A stretch of 64,000 nucleotides of DNA. Source: Diphasiastrum complanatum (taxonomy: Eukaryota > Streptophyta > Lycopodiopsida > Lycopodiales > Lycopodiaceae). Of the stretch, positions 1 to 10,439 are shown piece by piece; position 1 is the first letter of the stretch; the number at the start of each line of letters is the position of its first letter. Location: NCBI GenBank assembly GCA_029204225.1, contig CM055094.1:17922808-17986807 (forward strand). Reading direction: 5' to 3'. The notes below the pieces were generated by a model. It saw only the letters and a program-made list of their open reading frames with translations. It did not search any database and was not told the DNA's origin. Position numbers and translations under genes: made by a program.

Positions 1-331
1 AAATTGTGTATAATTGGGTTCCACACATATAAGGCCAAGATGCCATCTGTCAACCCACTCCTAATGTAGGTTAGGTCAAGTTAAGAGAGTTGGTCATGGT
101 GAATTTGGTGGTCATCCCTACTTTATAGGACCTACACCTAAGTTTAGAGGTGAAAATTTGACCAACTAGCTACCTACCAAGCATAACTCTAGAATCTAGG
201 CTAGGGGTTTCATTTTAGGGCCTGAAGAATGAGTTAACTTCCCTATTACATGGAAATTCACCTAACTTCAAGAGGAAGTCAAATTTTCTATGTATTCCCT
301 CTCTCCATAGTGAGAAGATAGAATATTGTTG
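1..331 (+). mobile_element. LTR 5' half of a deleted copia element (copy A), cut by the window edge
   Basis: This stretch is repeated in the same orientation at 60968-61294 and inverted at about 1979-2302. The complete relatives start with TGTGAAAAATAGCC (60916, and the minus-strand LTR ending at 2351), so the window opens roughly 50 bases inside an LTR. At 331 the LTR sequence stops and gag-like sequence begins directly, with no primer-binding site. This is a deletion junction, not a normal LTR/leader boundary. The LTR nature is inferred from the LTR at 1669-2351, which has a polypurine tract next to it. Confidence 0.7.
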
Positions 332-1424
332 GAGGTTCAAAGTTTTGCCATCCAATACACTTTGCCATCTATTGATAAGCTCCATTAGTGTGCTTGTGGC
401 TGAAGGCTGTAGGATGCTCCACACCAAGGCAAGAATGAGTTCATTGCCTTTTCAAGATGGAGATGAGAAATCCAATTTCTCATTCAAGGACAAACAGAAG
501 ACCAATGGAAAGAAGAAGCATCCAAAGGAGGCCAAAGAAGAAGATGATGCATCAAGCTCAAAGGACAAGTCAAAGCAAAATTGCTTCTATTGTGGAAAGG
601 AAGGGGCAATATGCATCCGAATGCTACAAGAGGCTAAGAGCAAAAGAGCAGGACAAACCGGGGAGCCTTGCATATGGAGAGGATGAAAATGAGGAGATCC
701 CATCTTTGATGGCATCTACATCCACTCCAACAAGCAAAAGCAACTCAAAGAACACTTCGTGGATTGATAATGGGGCTAGCTCCCACATGACTTTCCAAAA
801 GGACACATTCTCAACCTTACACTCTTTCAATGGTGCTAGTAAATTTGTTTCTTTAGCAAATGATCAAGAGTGTAAGATAGATGGTATTGGTACCATCTCA
901 TTAAGGCTAGGATCTCGCAAAAGGATGGATCTAGACAATGTCCTTTTTGTACCATCAATTACCAAGAGCTTGATCAGTGTTGGACAACTAATGGATGATG
1001 CTTTAGATGTTCACTTCAAGCATGGAGTTTGTTCAATCATGAAGAATGATAATTGCATAGCATATGGTGTTAAACAATGTAGTTTGTTTAAGTTGGATGC
1101 TAAGATTGCTATGGCAAAAGAGGAAATCATTCACTCAAATGTACACTCTTTTTCTCATGTACCAAGTAGTGATGATAAGATTCATGAAACATTCTTAGAT
1201 GTTTATACAAGAGATGCTCGGATCCATCTAGTATCTTGTGTGAATGAAAGTGAAATCAACAACCTTGATGTGAATGACCTTGCAAGGATTGAGGAGGAGC
1301 AACAAAGTGATAAAGATCTTGAGGATCCACCTCAAAGATCAAGTGCTCCAAGAAGATCCACAAAGGCAAGCACAAGCCTTCAAGGCTCACTTATCTTGGC
1401 AAAGTTAATGAAGGGAAAGATCAG
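332..1424 (+). pseudogene. Ty1/copia gag-protease remnant with integrase and RT deleted (copy A)
   Basis: Two overlapping frames together give a copia polyprotein piece. A lysine-rich gag C-terminus leads to a damaged zinc knuckle (CFYCGKEG near 575-605). After a frameshift follow QYASECYK, then an aspartic protease motif WIDNGASSHM (about 760-790), where the family usually has DSGASSHM. Next comes the gag-pre-integrase region with a SLISVGQLMDD motif (about 970-1000). After about 1200 it jumps to the acidic/basic linker normally just upstream of reverse transcriptase (APRRSTKAS, about 1345-1370). Integrase core, RT and RNase H are absent. The frameshift and deletion mean no functional product. 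Confidence 0.85.
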
Positions 1425-1637
1425 GCTGTTTTTCCCATACTGAACACTTAGAATTATTTGTAACATTCAATTCTCATAGTGAGAAGTTAGATATTTTCAT
1501 CTGATGTATGCCATTGTGCTCTTGTCATATATTTTTCAAGTATATTGTTCTCTGATCAATCTTGTGCAATCACAACACCACCTCAGTAAGATCCTGTAGG
1601 GTGTGTGGTGAAGTTCACATGTGCTAAAAACTTCACA
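1425..1637 (+). mobile_element. LTR 3' half closing copy A
   Basis: The sequence from the CTGTTTTTCCCATA stretch to CTTCACA matches 41306-41522 closely. There the same sequence is followed at once by the primer-binding site TGGTGTCAGAGC, which identifies it as an LTR 3' end. Here no primer site follows, as expected for a 3' LTR. The LTR 5' half and the polypurine tract are missing, so the deletion ran from the pol linker into the LTR. Confidence 0.7.
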
Positions 1638-1668
1638 CGAACCACTACTCGAAGGAAAGAGGACAATA
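1638..1668. other. Junction between copy A and the inverted LTR
   Basis: A 31-base spacer separates the end of the plus-strand LTR piece from the start of the minus-strand LTR. I see no feature in it. It should contain target-site remnants, but none can be paired with confidence. Confidence 0.4.
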
Positions 1669-2351
1669 TGTGAAATTTATTGTACTTTAGGACCATAAAT
1701 GGATCTACAAAAGATCCACAAGAGTGACTAGATGCCTGCTTAACAATCTACCAAAAAACTAGTCATTAAAAGCTGATCTAGATTGGTAATTTGACAAACA
1801 ACAAGCATTAACAATCAAAGGCATTGATCAACATTGAAATTCGAGCCCACGCATGTGTACTATAGGCTATAGTATGGCCTTCAAGCTGAGAAACAAGTAG
1901 AAATTGATTTGGTTGCATTTGGATCACAAAAACTCAATGTACATAGTGGAGTAGCTTGAGATTGCCAACGGGCTTCAACAATATTCTATGTTCTCACTAT
2001 GGAGAGAGGGAATACATAGAAAATTTGACTTCCTTCTTGAAGTTAGGTGGATTTCCAACATGTAATAAGGAAGTTAACTCATTCTTCTTGTCCTAAAATG
2101 AAACCCTAGCCTAGATCCTAGAGTTATGCTTGGTAGGTAGCTAGTTGGTCAAATTTTCACCTTAAACTTAGGTGTAGGTCCTAAGGGATGACCACCAAAT
2201 AGACATGACCAACTCTCTTAACTTGACCTAACCTACATTAGGAGTGGGTTGCCACGTGGCATCTTGGCCTTACATGTGTGGAACCTAATTATACACAATA
2301 TTTACAAAGTCCTACATGGCTAGATTTGTCAACTTTAGGCTATTTTTCACA
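1669..2351 (-). mobile_element. Complete LTR (copy B) of a copia-related element
   Basis: Read on the minus strand it begins TGTGAAAAATAGCC directly after a purine tract (2352-2360) and ends AATAAATTTCACA. The termini are therefore TGTGAAA...TTTCACA, the usual inverted TG...CA ends. It is 683 bp. Its 5' half is nearly identical to 1-331 in the opposite orientation and to 60916-61294. It contains no open reading frame. Confidence 0.8.
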
Positions 2352-2360
2352 CTCCTCAAA
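2352..2360 (-). promoter_or_regulatory. Polypurine tract next to LTR copy B
   Basis: On the minus strand TTTGAGGAG sits immediately before the LTR start. Comparable tracts precede LTRs at 3301-3310, 20454-20465, 29818-29825 and 58872-58882. It would prime plus-strand DNA synthesis and fixes the orientation of the element as minus. Confidence 0.75.
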
Positions 2361-2459
2361 TCTAGCCTTGGAAACAATAATGTATCTATATAAAATTCTA
2401 AGACCTAATATTAACATCATAAATTCAGGTTTAGAAGATAACTAATCAGCCCTCAAAGA

Positions 2460-3075
2460 TGATGACATGATCTATCACCACATCCAAGATAGATCTTCTT
2501 TAATCTTGATCTCCTCCACGATCTATTGAAGAGTCTTGATTCTTCCTTGCACCTTTACACTTGATTTCTTCCATGTTGAATGAAGATGCATGAACTTGAA
2601 ACTTGCTCCTCCTTTAACTTGATCCTTCTTTTTGAAGGAAATCCGATGTCTCCATGTCTTGTGAAAATCACATTGATCAAGATCACAAAATATGTAGTTG
2701 CTACTATTACCTAGATTTATCATGCTAGAATGACTAGTCCACAAACCATCAAAAGTAAGCATGATTTTCCATAAGAAGCTTACAATTTGCCTCTCCAAAA
2801 AAAAAAACACATTTTTCAAAACAATGAGTGATTAACTCATTCTTGCTCTTCCAAAATCCAAGAGCACTCATTTGATCAAACAACAAATTTACTCTTAATT
2901 GGTTCATAACGATTTTTAGATCACTAAGACATAAAAAGTTGTTCTCAAATGAGTCATTACACATCTTATCTTCAACTTTCTTCTTGATAAAGCCCTCGAG
3001 TTGACTCATGTAGTTCTCATAGCATACCTCGGTTTGCCTCATGTAGATCTCATAGCAAAATGGTTCATCAAGCAT
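2460..3075 (-). pseudogene. Accessory ORF of a non-autonomous LTR element (decayed copy)
   Basis: Two overlapping minus-strand frames (about 3075-2749 and 2819-2523) read as one damaged protein rich in Cys, His, Phe and Trp. It resembles the protein at 58015-58674: both contain a W-x-S...N-x-YI/CI segment, then a CD-x-H-x-TW motif, then RIS-x-KK (here CDFHKTWRHRISFKKK, there CDHYETWSRISIKKEH). Both lie just upstream of a polypurine tract and a TGTGAAAAAT LTR start. It is not integrase, RT or RNase H. I do not recognise the family. A frameshift near 2780 makes this copy non-functional. Confidence 0.55.
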
Positions 3076-3079
3076 TGAA

Positions 3080-3300
3080 GTAAGAAAAGTGTTGAAAGTG
3101 AATGGATGAGTGACATTGCATGCTATCTAAACTTCTACATGTCAACAAAATTGAATCTATCTAACTCAAATCCAACCTATACTAGAAGGTTATGTGCTCA
3201 ATTCACATACCTTTTATGTACAACATGAAATTTAATGGAAATAACCATGGACATGGTCCGAAACTCGAGATAGGTAGATAATATTTTAATAATCTTCACA
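3080..3300 (-). mobile_element. Truncated 3' LTR of the copia element at 3315-6164
   Basis: On the minus strand TGTGAAGATTATT begins exactly after the purine tract AAGGAGGAG (3301-3310), which follows the RNase H stop codon. The other end is unclear: at about 3075-3110 the sequence passes into the accessory-ORF element, so this LTR is probably truncated there. It is distinct in sequence from LTR copy B. Confidence 0.55.
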
Positions 3301-3310
3301 CTCCTCCTTA
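3301..3310 (-). promoter_or_regulatory. Polypurine tract of the 3315-6164 copia element
   Basis: The purine run TAAGGAGGAG on the minus strand lies just downstream of the pol stop codon and directly before the LTR start at 3300. Confidence 0.75.
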
Positions 3311-3314
3311 AATT

Positions 3315-5007
3315 TTATGTTCCTATCAACATAGACTTCAAAATTAGGCCAAGGTTAGACCTCATCTTGATAAAGACATTCTTGAGTAGTGGCTTGGTGA
3401 GAAGATGTGCAACATGATTTGTAGAATCAACATGCTCTAGTGAGATCTCTCTCCCAATGACTTTTTCTCTTACAAAATGATGAGCTACTTCAATGTGTTT
3501 GCTCCTTGCATGGAAAACTGGGTTATTTGCAAGAGCTTGAGCATAAATGTTGCCATTCTTGATAATTGGAACATCTTCATTTGCATAACACTTTAGCTCC
3601 AAAAGTAGCCTTTTGATCCATAAAACCTCCTTTGTTGTGGTTGTAAGAGATTTATACTCAGCTTCACAAGATGATAAGGAAATAGTTGCCTGCTTCTTTG
3701 ATAGCCAAGAAACCAAGTTCCCTCCAAGAAATATAGTGTAAGAACTTGTGGATTTTCTATCCAACCTGTCTCCTGCAAAATTTGAATCTGAAAAAGCAAT
3801 CAAAGTCAGATCTTCTCCCTTGTAGAATAGTCCAAAATCTAAGGTAGAAGATATATACCTCAAGATTCTTTTAGCCAACTTCCAGTGATATAACATTGGA
3901 TCCTGCATGTGCTGACTTAGCTTATGAACACAAAAGCTTAGATCAAGCCTAGTCACTGTTAACCAAATAAGTGAGCCAATAAGACTCCTAAAAAGAGTGT
4001 TGTCCTCAAAGCATTTTTCATCATCTTTCATAGGAACTTTTACAGTGTGCTCCATAGGTGTATCTACGCCTTTACAATTTTCCATCTGGATTCTCTTGAG
4101 CATGGAAAGTGCACATCTACTTTGGCTAATGACCTTTTCAGAAATCTATTTCAAGGGCTAGAATATAGTGAAGAACTAAGTCCTGCATCTTAAACTCAGT
4201 ACCAAGTGCATGCTTAGTTTCTTCAACTAGCTTCTCATTATTTCCACAAAGAATAATATCATCTACATAGATGAGAAGTATAATTACAAAGTTATCTACA
4301 AACTTATAATATGGAGAAGGGTCATATTCACTTAGACAAAATCCGAGTGATGTGAGATAGGAGTTGAGCCTTGCATACCAAGACCTTGGTGTCTGTTTCA
4401 GTCCATAGAGACTTTTGAACAAAAGACAAACTTTTGATTCATCACCTTCTTTTACAAAACCTGGAGGTTGCTCCATGTAAAGCTCCTCCTCAAGGTAACC
4501 ATTGAGAAATGCATTAGAAACATCAAGCTGGAACATACTCCAGTTGTGAAAACATGCAAGAGATATAAGTATTCAGATTGTTACCATCTTTGCAACTGGT
4601 GCAAAGGTGTCTTCATAGTCAAGACGTTTGATTTGTGAGTAGCCTTTGGCACAAAGTCTTGCTTTATACTTATTGATAGATCCATCATGATTATACTTGA
4701 ATATGAAAACCCACTTACATCCAATCACATGCATGTTGTTTAGTGGCTCCACAAGCTCCCATGTGTTGTTTGACATCAAGGCTTCAAACTCTTGGGTCAT
4801 TGCTTCAACCCAAATCTTGGATTGAAGAGCTTCTTGGACATCTTTAGGCTCTTCATCTGATATGAAGAGAGCATGATAGGAAGTTTCACCTTCCACTTGC
4901 CTTCCTTCTTTATCATATGTGAGCCTTCTTGGCTCAGATCTTGCTCGTGTAGATCTTCTTGGTGTGGTAGCTTGAATTTGCTCCTCCTCAAGCCTCGGCC
5001 TCACCAC
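3315..5007 (-). pseudogene. Ty1/copia reverse transcriptase and RNase H (5'-truncated element)
   Basis: Read from 5007 downward: a basic linker (PRRSTRARSEPRR), then the RT N-terminus (EALMSNNTWELV, CKWVF, YKARLCAKGYSQ). Next come QLDVSNAFLNG, LYGLKQTPRSWYARL and the catalytic box YVDDIILCGNN (about 4240-4280). The segment 4103-3315 holds the RT tail (SLIGSLIWLT), RNase H (FSDSNFAGD, SLSSCEAEYKSL) and the C-terminal KHIEVAHHFVREKV region ending just before the polypurine tract. Frames change near 4570 and 4120, so it is decayed, but motifs are well kept. A close relative is fragmented at 61552-62594. Confidence 0.9.
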
Positions 5008-6164
5008 CTCTTAAACAACATCAAGATTGATGATTGATCTTGCATGAGACTCCTTGATCTGTGCATCATCCAAGTCAAATTTTTGATCTTCATGGAAGAT
5101 CACATCTCTACTAACAATATTCTTGTCAGTAGAAGGAAGATATACTTTGTATGCTTTTTTAGTGGATGCATATCCTACAAAAATTCCTTTAACTGCACTA
5201 GGATCTTCGTTCTTCCTAGTTTATAGAGGCACATGCACAAAGCATACACAGCCAAAAATCCTAAAATGATCTACCTTAGGCCTTTTCTTATACAACCTCC
5301 AATTGCAAGATTTGGAAGCCTATTACAAAGATAAAATGCACATGCAACTGCCTCTCCCCAAAATTCTTTAGGCAGAGAAGCTTCTAGCCTAATGGCTTTT
5401 GCACATTCACACAAAGTTCTATTTTTTCTCTCAGCAACTCCATTTTGCTGAGGAGTATATGAACAAGAAAACTCTCTTTGAATGCCTTCTCTCTCACAAA
5501 AGTCTTTAAACTTATTGGAAGTGTATTCTCTTCCACTATCACTTCTCAAAGCTTTCAACTTGAAAGAAAACTGCTTTTCTACATAAGCTTTGAAAGTAAG
5601 AAAAATATCATAGACCATGGCTTTTGAAGACAACATATAGATCCAAGAATATCTTGTATAATCATCTACAAAGGAAACAAAACAATTTTCTCCTCCTTTG
5701 CTCTTAGTTGATGAGAAATGGACATCAGAGTGCACTAGTTCAAATAGATGCTTTGTTTTGATGCTTGATCTAGGAAAAGGCCTCCTGTGTGATTCTGCCA
5801 GCACACAAGCTTCACAAGGTAGAAGCTCCTTTGACAGTGTCTTTGGTAGTCCAACAACTTTTCCTTCCTTGACCATAGATTGCATGGCTTTGAAATTGGG
5901 ATGACCCAATCTCTTGTGCCACAGATCCTCCTGATGAACCTTGGTCTCATAAGCAATATCTAAAATGTTAGCACTCTCTCTAGAATCTAGTTTGTACAGC
6001 TTACCAATTCTAGATCCTCTGGCAATGACTTCATTTTCTCTTGAGATTATACACTTGTCAACTTGAAACTTGACATCCCATCCACTATCAAACAACTGTC
6101 CTACACTAATGAGATTCTTAGTCAATCTAGGTACATACAGTACATCATGTAAGCAAAAAGATTT
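5008..6164 (-). pseudogene. Ty1/copia integrase, interrupted by an LTR insertion
   Basis: The minus frame 6209-5271 carries the gag-pre-integrase part (LISVGQLFDSGWD), a zinc-binding HKRLGHPNF...CEAC segment, and integrase catalytic residues: Asp in VHSDVHF, Asp in RSDSGREY, Glu in NGVAERKNRT. After a frame change near 5260 the integrase C-terminus continues (FHEDQKFDLDD). At about 6164 the coding sequence stops at the LTR of another copia element, so protease and gag are missing. The remaining 5' part was not found on the far side of that element. Confidence 0.9.
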
Positions 6165-7011
6165 TAATAAAATTTCAGTTTTTAGGACAATAATGATTGT
6201 ACTTAACAATCATAGAGAGTTATTGGTTGCTTAATCAATGGATCTATCAAGTTCTACACATTAGATCTTGATCCACTACACTTGGATTTAAGCAAGAGCA
6301 ATGGATCAAAACATCATAAATTAGTGAAGGCGGCCCCACACGTGTGGAGTACTGTCCACATTATGGCCTGCACCTGAAACAACAAGTACAAAGTTCTAGA
6401 TAGCAATCATTCATAGAAATCACAAGACAAATGGCTAGAAATCTCACAAAAGTGCAGAATGCAAAAGTCTCATCAATCTTCTTAGAAAAATGATGATTTT
6501 TTTATGGATCAAGTACATCCACGAGTCTGGTACAGTCCAACAGGTCTTCACACGTGTGAAGAGTGCTACATCACTCAGATCTATCCATTTGATCCATCCT
6601 TGATCCTTATTCAAAGTTGACCTTCTAGAATATGGCTAAAGTCCAAAAAGCTAGTCTCCTAGAATATAGGAATATTCCTTACAAAATAGGATCTTAGAAA
6701 AATGGTCAACTCTTATCTTCTAGAAATCTATACACACGTGTGAACATCCACTTGCCATGTGGGAGCATTTATTCATGCACATGCAAGGAAAAGCTAATTT
6801 CTAGGTGACTAGTCAACTTGACTAGAAACTAGTCATATCATGTTCACACTAACTAGATTGATACAAAATCAATTTAGATATATACAAGTATGAAAAGTAC
6901 TTCCTTTCACACATGGGAACCGGCTCCACACGTGTGAAATTTAATCATCAACATTGTTCTAATGTTTGATCATTATTTACAATAAACAATGTCAAGTGAG
7001 AAGTGACAATC
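6165..7011 (-). mobile_element. 3' LTR of copia element Y
   Basis: It matches 19599-20453 along its length with scattered substitutions. Its last bases next to the polypurine tract (about 7 nt, ending CAACA in the other copy) are lost, and its other terminus reads TA instead of TG. It contains four copies of CACACGTGTG (6337, 6549, 6733, 6927). Confidence 0.85.
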
Positions 7012-7349
7012 CTCCTCACTTCTAACTTGGCAAATCTAATGTACATCTACCTACAATTCCAATAGCATATCTTAACTTAAAAAATGGATCTTTGGACAAT
7101 GGCTTGGTTAAGATATCAGCTATGGATGATGGTACATGATGTAGTTGCACCTCCTTGGATTGTACCTTCTCCCTCACAAAGTGGTGAGCTATCTCAATAT
7201 GCTTTGTTCTAGCATGGAAGATAGCATTTGAAGCAATTTGTTGAGAAGCTTGATTGTCACAAAATATGTAAGGGATCTCCTCGGCCTCTAGCACATGTAG
7301 CTCCATCAAGAGTCTTCTTAGCCATAGGAGCTCTTTGGTTGTTGAAGTC
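7012..7349 (-). pseudogene. RNase H C-terminus of element Y
   Basis: The minus frame 7309-7022 encodes the end of copia pol (IFCDNQASQQIASN, TKHIEIAHHFVREKV, ADILTKPLSKDPFFKLR). It stops just before the CTCCTCACTTCT complement of the polypurine tract. The reading frame is cut at 7350 by the DNA transposon; the upstream half resumes at 15354. Confidence 0.9.
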
Positions 7350-7353
7350 CATT

Positions 7354-7379
7354 AGAGGAGTTTTGAACACCAAAAGGGC
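7354..7379 (+). repeat. Left terminal inverted repeat of the DNA transposon
   Basis: The 26 bases starting AGAGGAGTTTTGAACACC pair with 15324-15349 with a single mismatch (A/G). The three bases before it (CAT) are also mirrored at the right end, so the repeat may start at 7350. Confidence 0.8.
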
Positions 7380-7768
7380 CTTTTGTCAAGATGTTGTTTT
7401 TGACTTTTCAACTATTCGACGTACACTTGGTCCAGTTATATATTTGCACCTGTGAAAGACCATAACGTTGTTGCCAGTCGATTTCTTTTTTGGAACTTTT
7501 CGGTCATATTTTTATACCATTCAAAACTCCTGTCGGGTAGTGTCCTGACTTGTGATTGGACCATAATTGCTACCCGTGAGTTTCTTGAGTGCCCAGGACA
7601 TAGCACTTGTGGTTAAAGTAGGTCTATTTTGATCTAACCGTAGTTAGAGTAACATATATGATTTACGAAAGACCTCCAGCATTTATTACAAATTTGGTTA
7701 TTTATTTTCATACTGATTCAACTACATTTTGTTTCAGACTTTGTTGTTCATCTTCTTTTAGCTTTGCA

Positions 7769-9170
7769 ATGGCTTCCGGAAGCCGTAGACCACGAAGCAA
7801 TATTGTCTCAGTTTCTGTTTGTAATGAAAAAGACTCTGATGGCTCTTGGATACCACGTATCTATAGAAAATTTCACTGGGTTCTCATGCATCCCTCATCA
7901 AGAGGTGTTTTTGGTAAAAAGAGAAAATCAAATATGGATTATAGAAATTTTTGGAAAGATAGAATTTTAGACTTCAAAGTTTCACCCGGTGGTCGATCCA
8001 TTTCAGAGGTCTTGATTCAACATGTCTACATGCATAAGGAAATTAGAGTGGAAGGCGTAAGTTCAAATGACAGACTCAAATGCAATTGTAAGTTTTGGAG
8101 AATTTTTTGCTTTAAGCTTTGCATTAATCATTTAGATGTGTATCTGAGTATTTAAATGACATATAATTTTATGGATTTGTGCAGATTTGTATCCATCAAG
8201 CATAATCAAATGGCAACCTATACAATCCCTTGTCGGCATCATGGACGTTATTCATTCTGATATTGGTCTTCTGCAATACAAGAACCGCTCCACAAGATCA
8301 CTTTTGGATTATTGTATTTTCTTCTACGATTCATTTTACACACCATCCAGTTTAGGTGGAAAATTAGAGGCGATATCATTACCCTCTTTCTCAAGCGAAG
8401 AATGGATTCCTCCAGATTCCACCATAACAGAGAGCTTCCGATCAAGGTTTTTTATGGACATTCAAAACTGTATGAAATGTAGCATAGGTTCAAAAACCAA
8501 TAGATTGCACTGGTTTTTGCCTATTGCAATTTTTGTTGATTTTTTTGTTGAATGCAATATTCGTAAAACAGTGACAATGTTTATTTGTAGTGATTTAACA
8601 AACAATATGTTATCAAGCCTCCTTGATGATCATTGGGATAAAAAGAGTAATGGCAATATCGAGTGCATAGTTAATAGATTGTCAATGAAATTTAGATATG
8701 TTACAGAAAAACAAGTGCTTTCTTTAACATTTTATTATAGAAGATGGTCCAAAGTTGCCAATGGATGGAAAGCATTGGATCAGGATTTTCATGAAGATCA
8801 AATAGAAATTCAAGTGAGGAAAAATAATTCTACTCTTACAACAATTGAGGTGGAAGAATATTGGACACTCAATCACATTCGATCAGAGCTTACATTGCTG
8901 CAATATGATATTCCTAAACACTTCTATTTTTGAGTCAACGAGAGATTGGTACGTGTATGTGTATTTATTTCAGTACACATTTGAAATGACTTTCAATGAT
9001 TTTATTTAAACATGTTTCAGTGTTTTCGGTATTGCAATATTTCATTTGACATAATCTCAATGTTGATATTGTTTAACAAGTTTCTTTGATATACAGGTAA
9101 GACCAAGACAAGAAAGTCACATAGAGTGCAAGGACTTAAATAGAAGCATAGAAATTGTTGAAACCGCATA
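7769..9170 (+). CDS. Unknown spliced gene carried by the DNA transposon (gene A)
   Basis: Exon 1 runs 7769-8087 from ATG (MASGSRRPRSNIVS...) to a GTAAGT donor. Exon 2 starts at 8185 after TTTGTGCAG and joins in phase 1 (..LKCN-Y-LYPSS..), giving an open frame to a TGA at 8931-8933, about 355 residues in all. Just after this TGA the same frame continues (VNERLV) to a GTACGTG donor, and a possible third exon begins near 9097 and stops near 9170, so the TGA may be a premature stop. The protein is rich in aromatic residues with a basic, Ser/Arg N-terminus. I recognise no domain. The convergent neighbour is the Ulp1-like gene. The consistent splice phase is the main reason to believe it. Confidence 0.6.
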
Positions 9171-9426
9171 AACATTGGGATGATAGACGAGCAACATCGA
9201 TGTATTTTTTCAAAAAAAAAGAAATACAAAGAAGTCTCAAATGACTTCCAGATTTCATCGAACAATTTGTATTTAGTATTTTGAAAAATGTACATTGTTT
9301 TTGAATCGATATAATATATTTGTGGCATTCAGTAATAGCCCACTTTCTATTTGCCTATCTATTGTTCTATGGATTATCATGTGATGATATATTTCTATGT
9401 GTCTGTCAAAACTTATGTGACAATAT

Positions 9427-10345
9427 TTACATTTCAATCAAAGGTGCCTGAGGCATATCCTCGAGCACTGTAACCTCATCCACGGATCCCTTGGCAGGTT
9501 CATCTGAGCCACCTTCATGCTTGTAGGGTCTTGCACATGATAGTAAAATTTCCAACATTTCATGCCGATACTGATGAATCACATTTGTTGATATCTCAGG
9601 ACATTGGAACTGCAAAAAAAATATATCGAGTGTATGTATGTATTAGCCAATGTTTTAAAATATATAAATTCACAAAGCTAACAATATATCATCAGGATAC
9701 TAGAACGTTGAAAAAAATACCTCAGGGATACTAGCATCTGGAGGTTGCACCATATACCAATCCAAGAACAATTTAACATTCCAGATTGAATACCATCCGC
9801 AGTTGAAAGCATCATCTTGTTGTGAAGACTGAGAAATCACAGCAAAAAATTGTTAAATTATAATTCAATATAATTCTAAACTACATGCTATCATGCAAAT
9901 AAAATACATAAAAAGATTTTTTTTACCTTTGTATCAACAACCTCTATGTTGGTATTTACAGCCAGCCCATCCGGCCTGGGCAATAGCTCCACCATCCTTT
10001 TGTACATGGATTTAACCATGGAATGGGTGGCATGCAAAGAATTCATTGTCATGCACACAGGTGTGCAGCTTCCAGTCAAATCCACTTTCATGGATATGAC
10101 GTGCACACTCCAATGTTTGCTGCCAGAAAAAGAAAAGCAATGAATTACTGGAATCTATAAGAGTTTCCAAAAGACAAATCTTACAGAAAACAGATGTTAC
10201 AAGAATAAACTATCTTACTTTGAACAATATGAGATGATAAACATTGATGCCTCTTTGCTAGTGTGCCTGAAGAGCCTTTTGGCTTTCCTCTCTTTATTCA
10301 ACAGATGCCCAGGAAATGGAGATACAACAAAAAATCTCCTTCGTG
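9427..10345 (-). CDS. Ulp1/C48-like cysteine protease gene of the DNA transposon
   Basis: Four exons on the minus strand join in matching phase: about 10345-10219, 10119-9927, 9828-9721 and 9609-9427, each bounded by GT...AG. They encode a Ulp1-type core. The catalytic His is in KHWSVHVIS. The position of the catalytic Asp reads MNSLHATH, so Asn replaces Asp. The oxyanion Gln and catalytic Cys are in SQQDDAFNCGWYSIW. The tail is acidic and ends DMPQAPLIEM. Members of this family cut SUMO or other ubiquitin-like proteins, and Ulp1 domains are known passengers of several plant DNA transposons. No stop or frameshift is seen in about 180 codons. Upstream exons and the start were not found. The Asn could reduce activity. 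Confidence 0.65.
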
Positions 10346-10439
10346 ACTGTATATGTATATTTATGTACATAGTATGCACAAGTAGATTCAACTACTGTGT
10401 CTGAGATATATGAGGTCTTCTCTTTTAGCTCCCTACAAT

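Noticed and set aside
1-2351. Reading the inverted arms 1-331 and 1979-2302 as ends of one inverted-repeat transposon
   Set aside because: The second arm is part of a full LTR with a polypurine tract, and a third copy at 60916 has LTR character; two oppositely oriented LTR pieces explain it.
7350-7379. Assigning the DNA transposon to PIF/Harbinger, hAT or Mutator from its ends
   Set aside because: No TWA, 8-bp or 9-bp target duplication is visible and the internal proteins do not match, so no superfamily is claimed.
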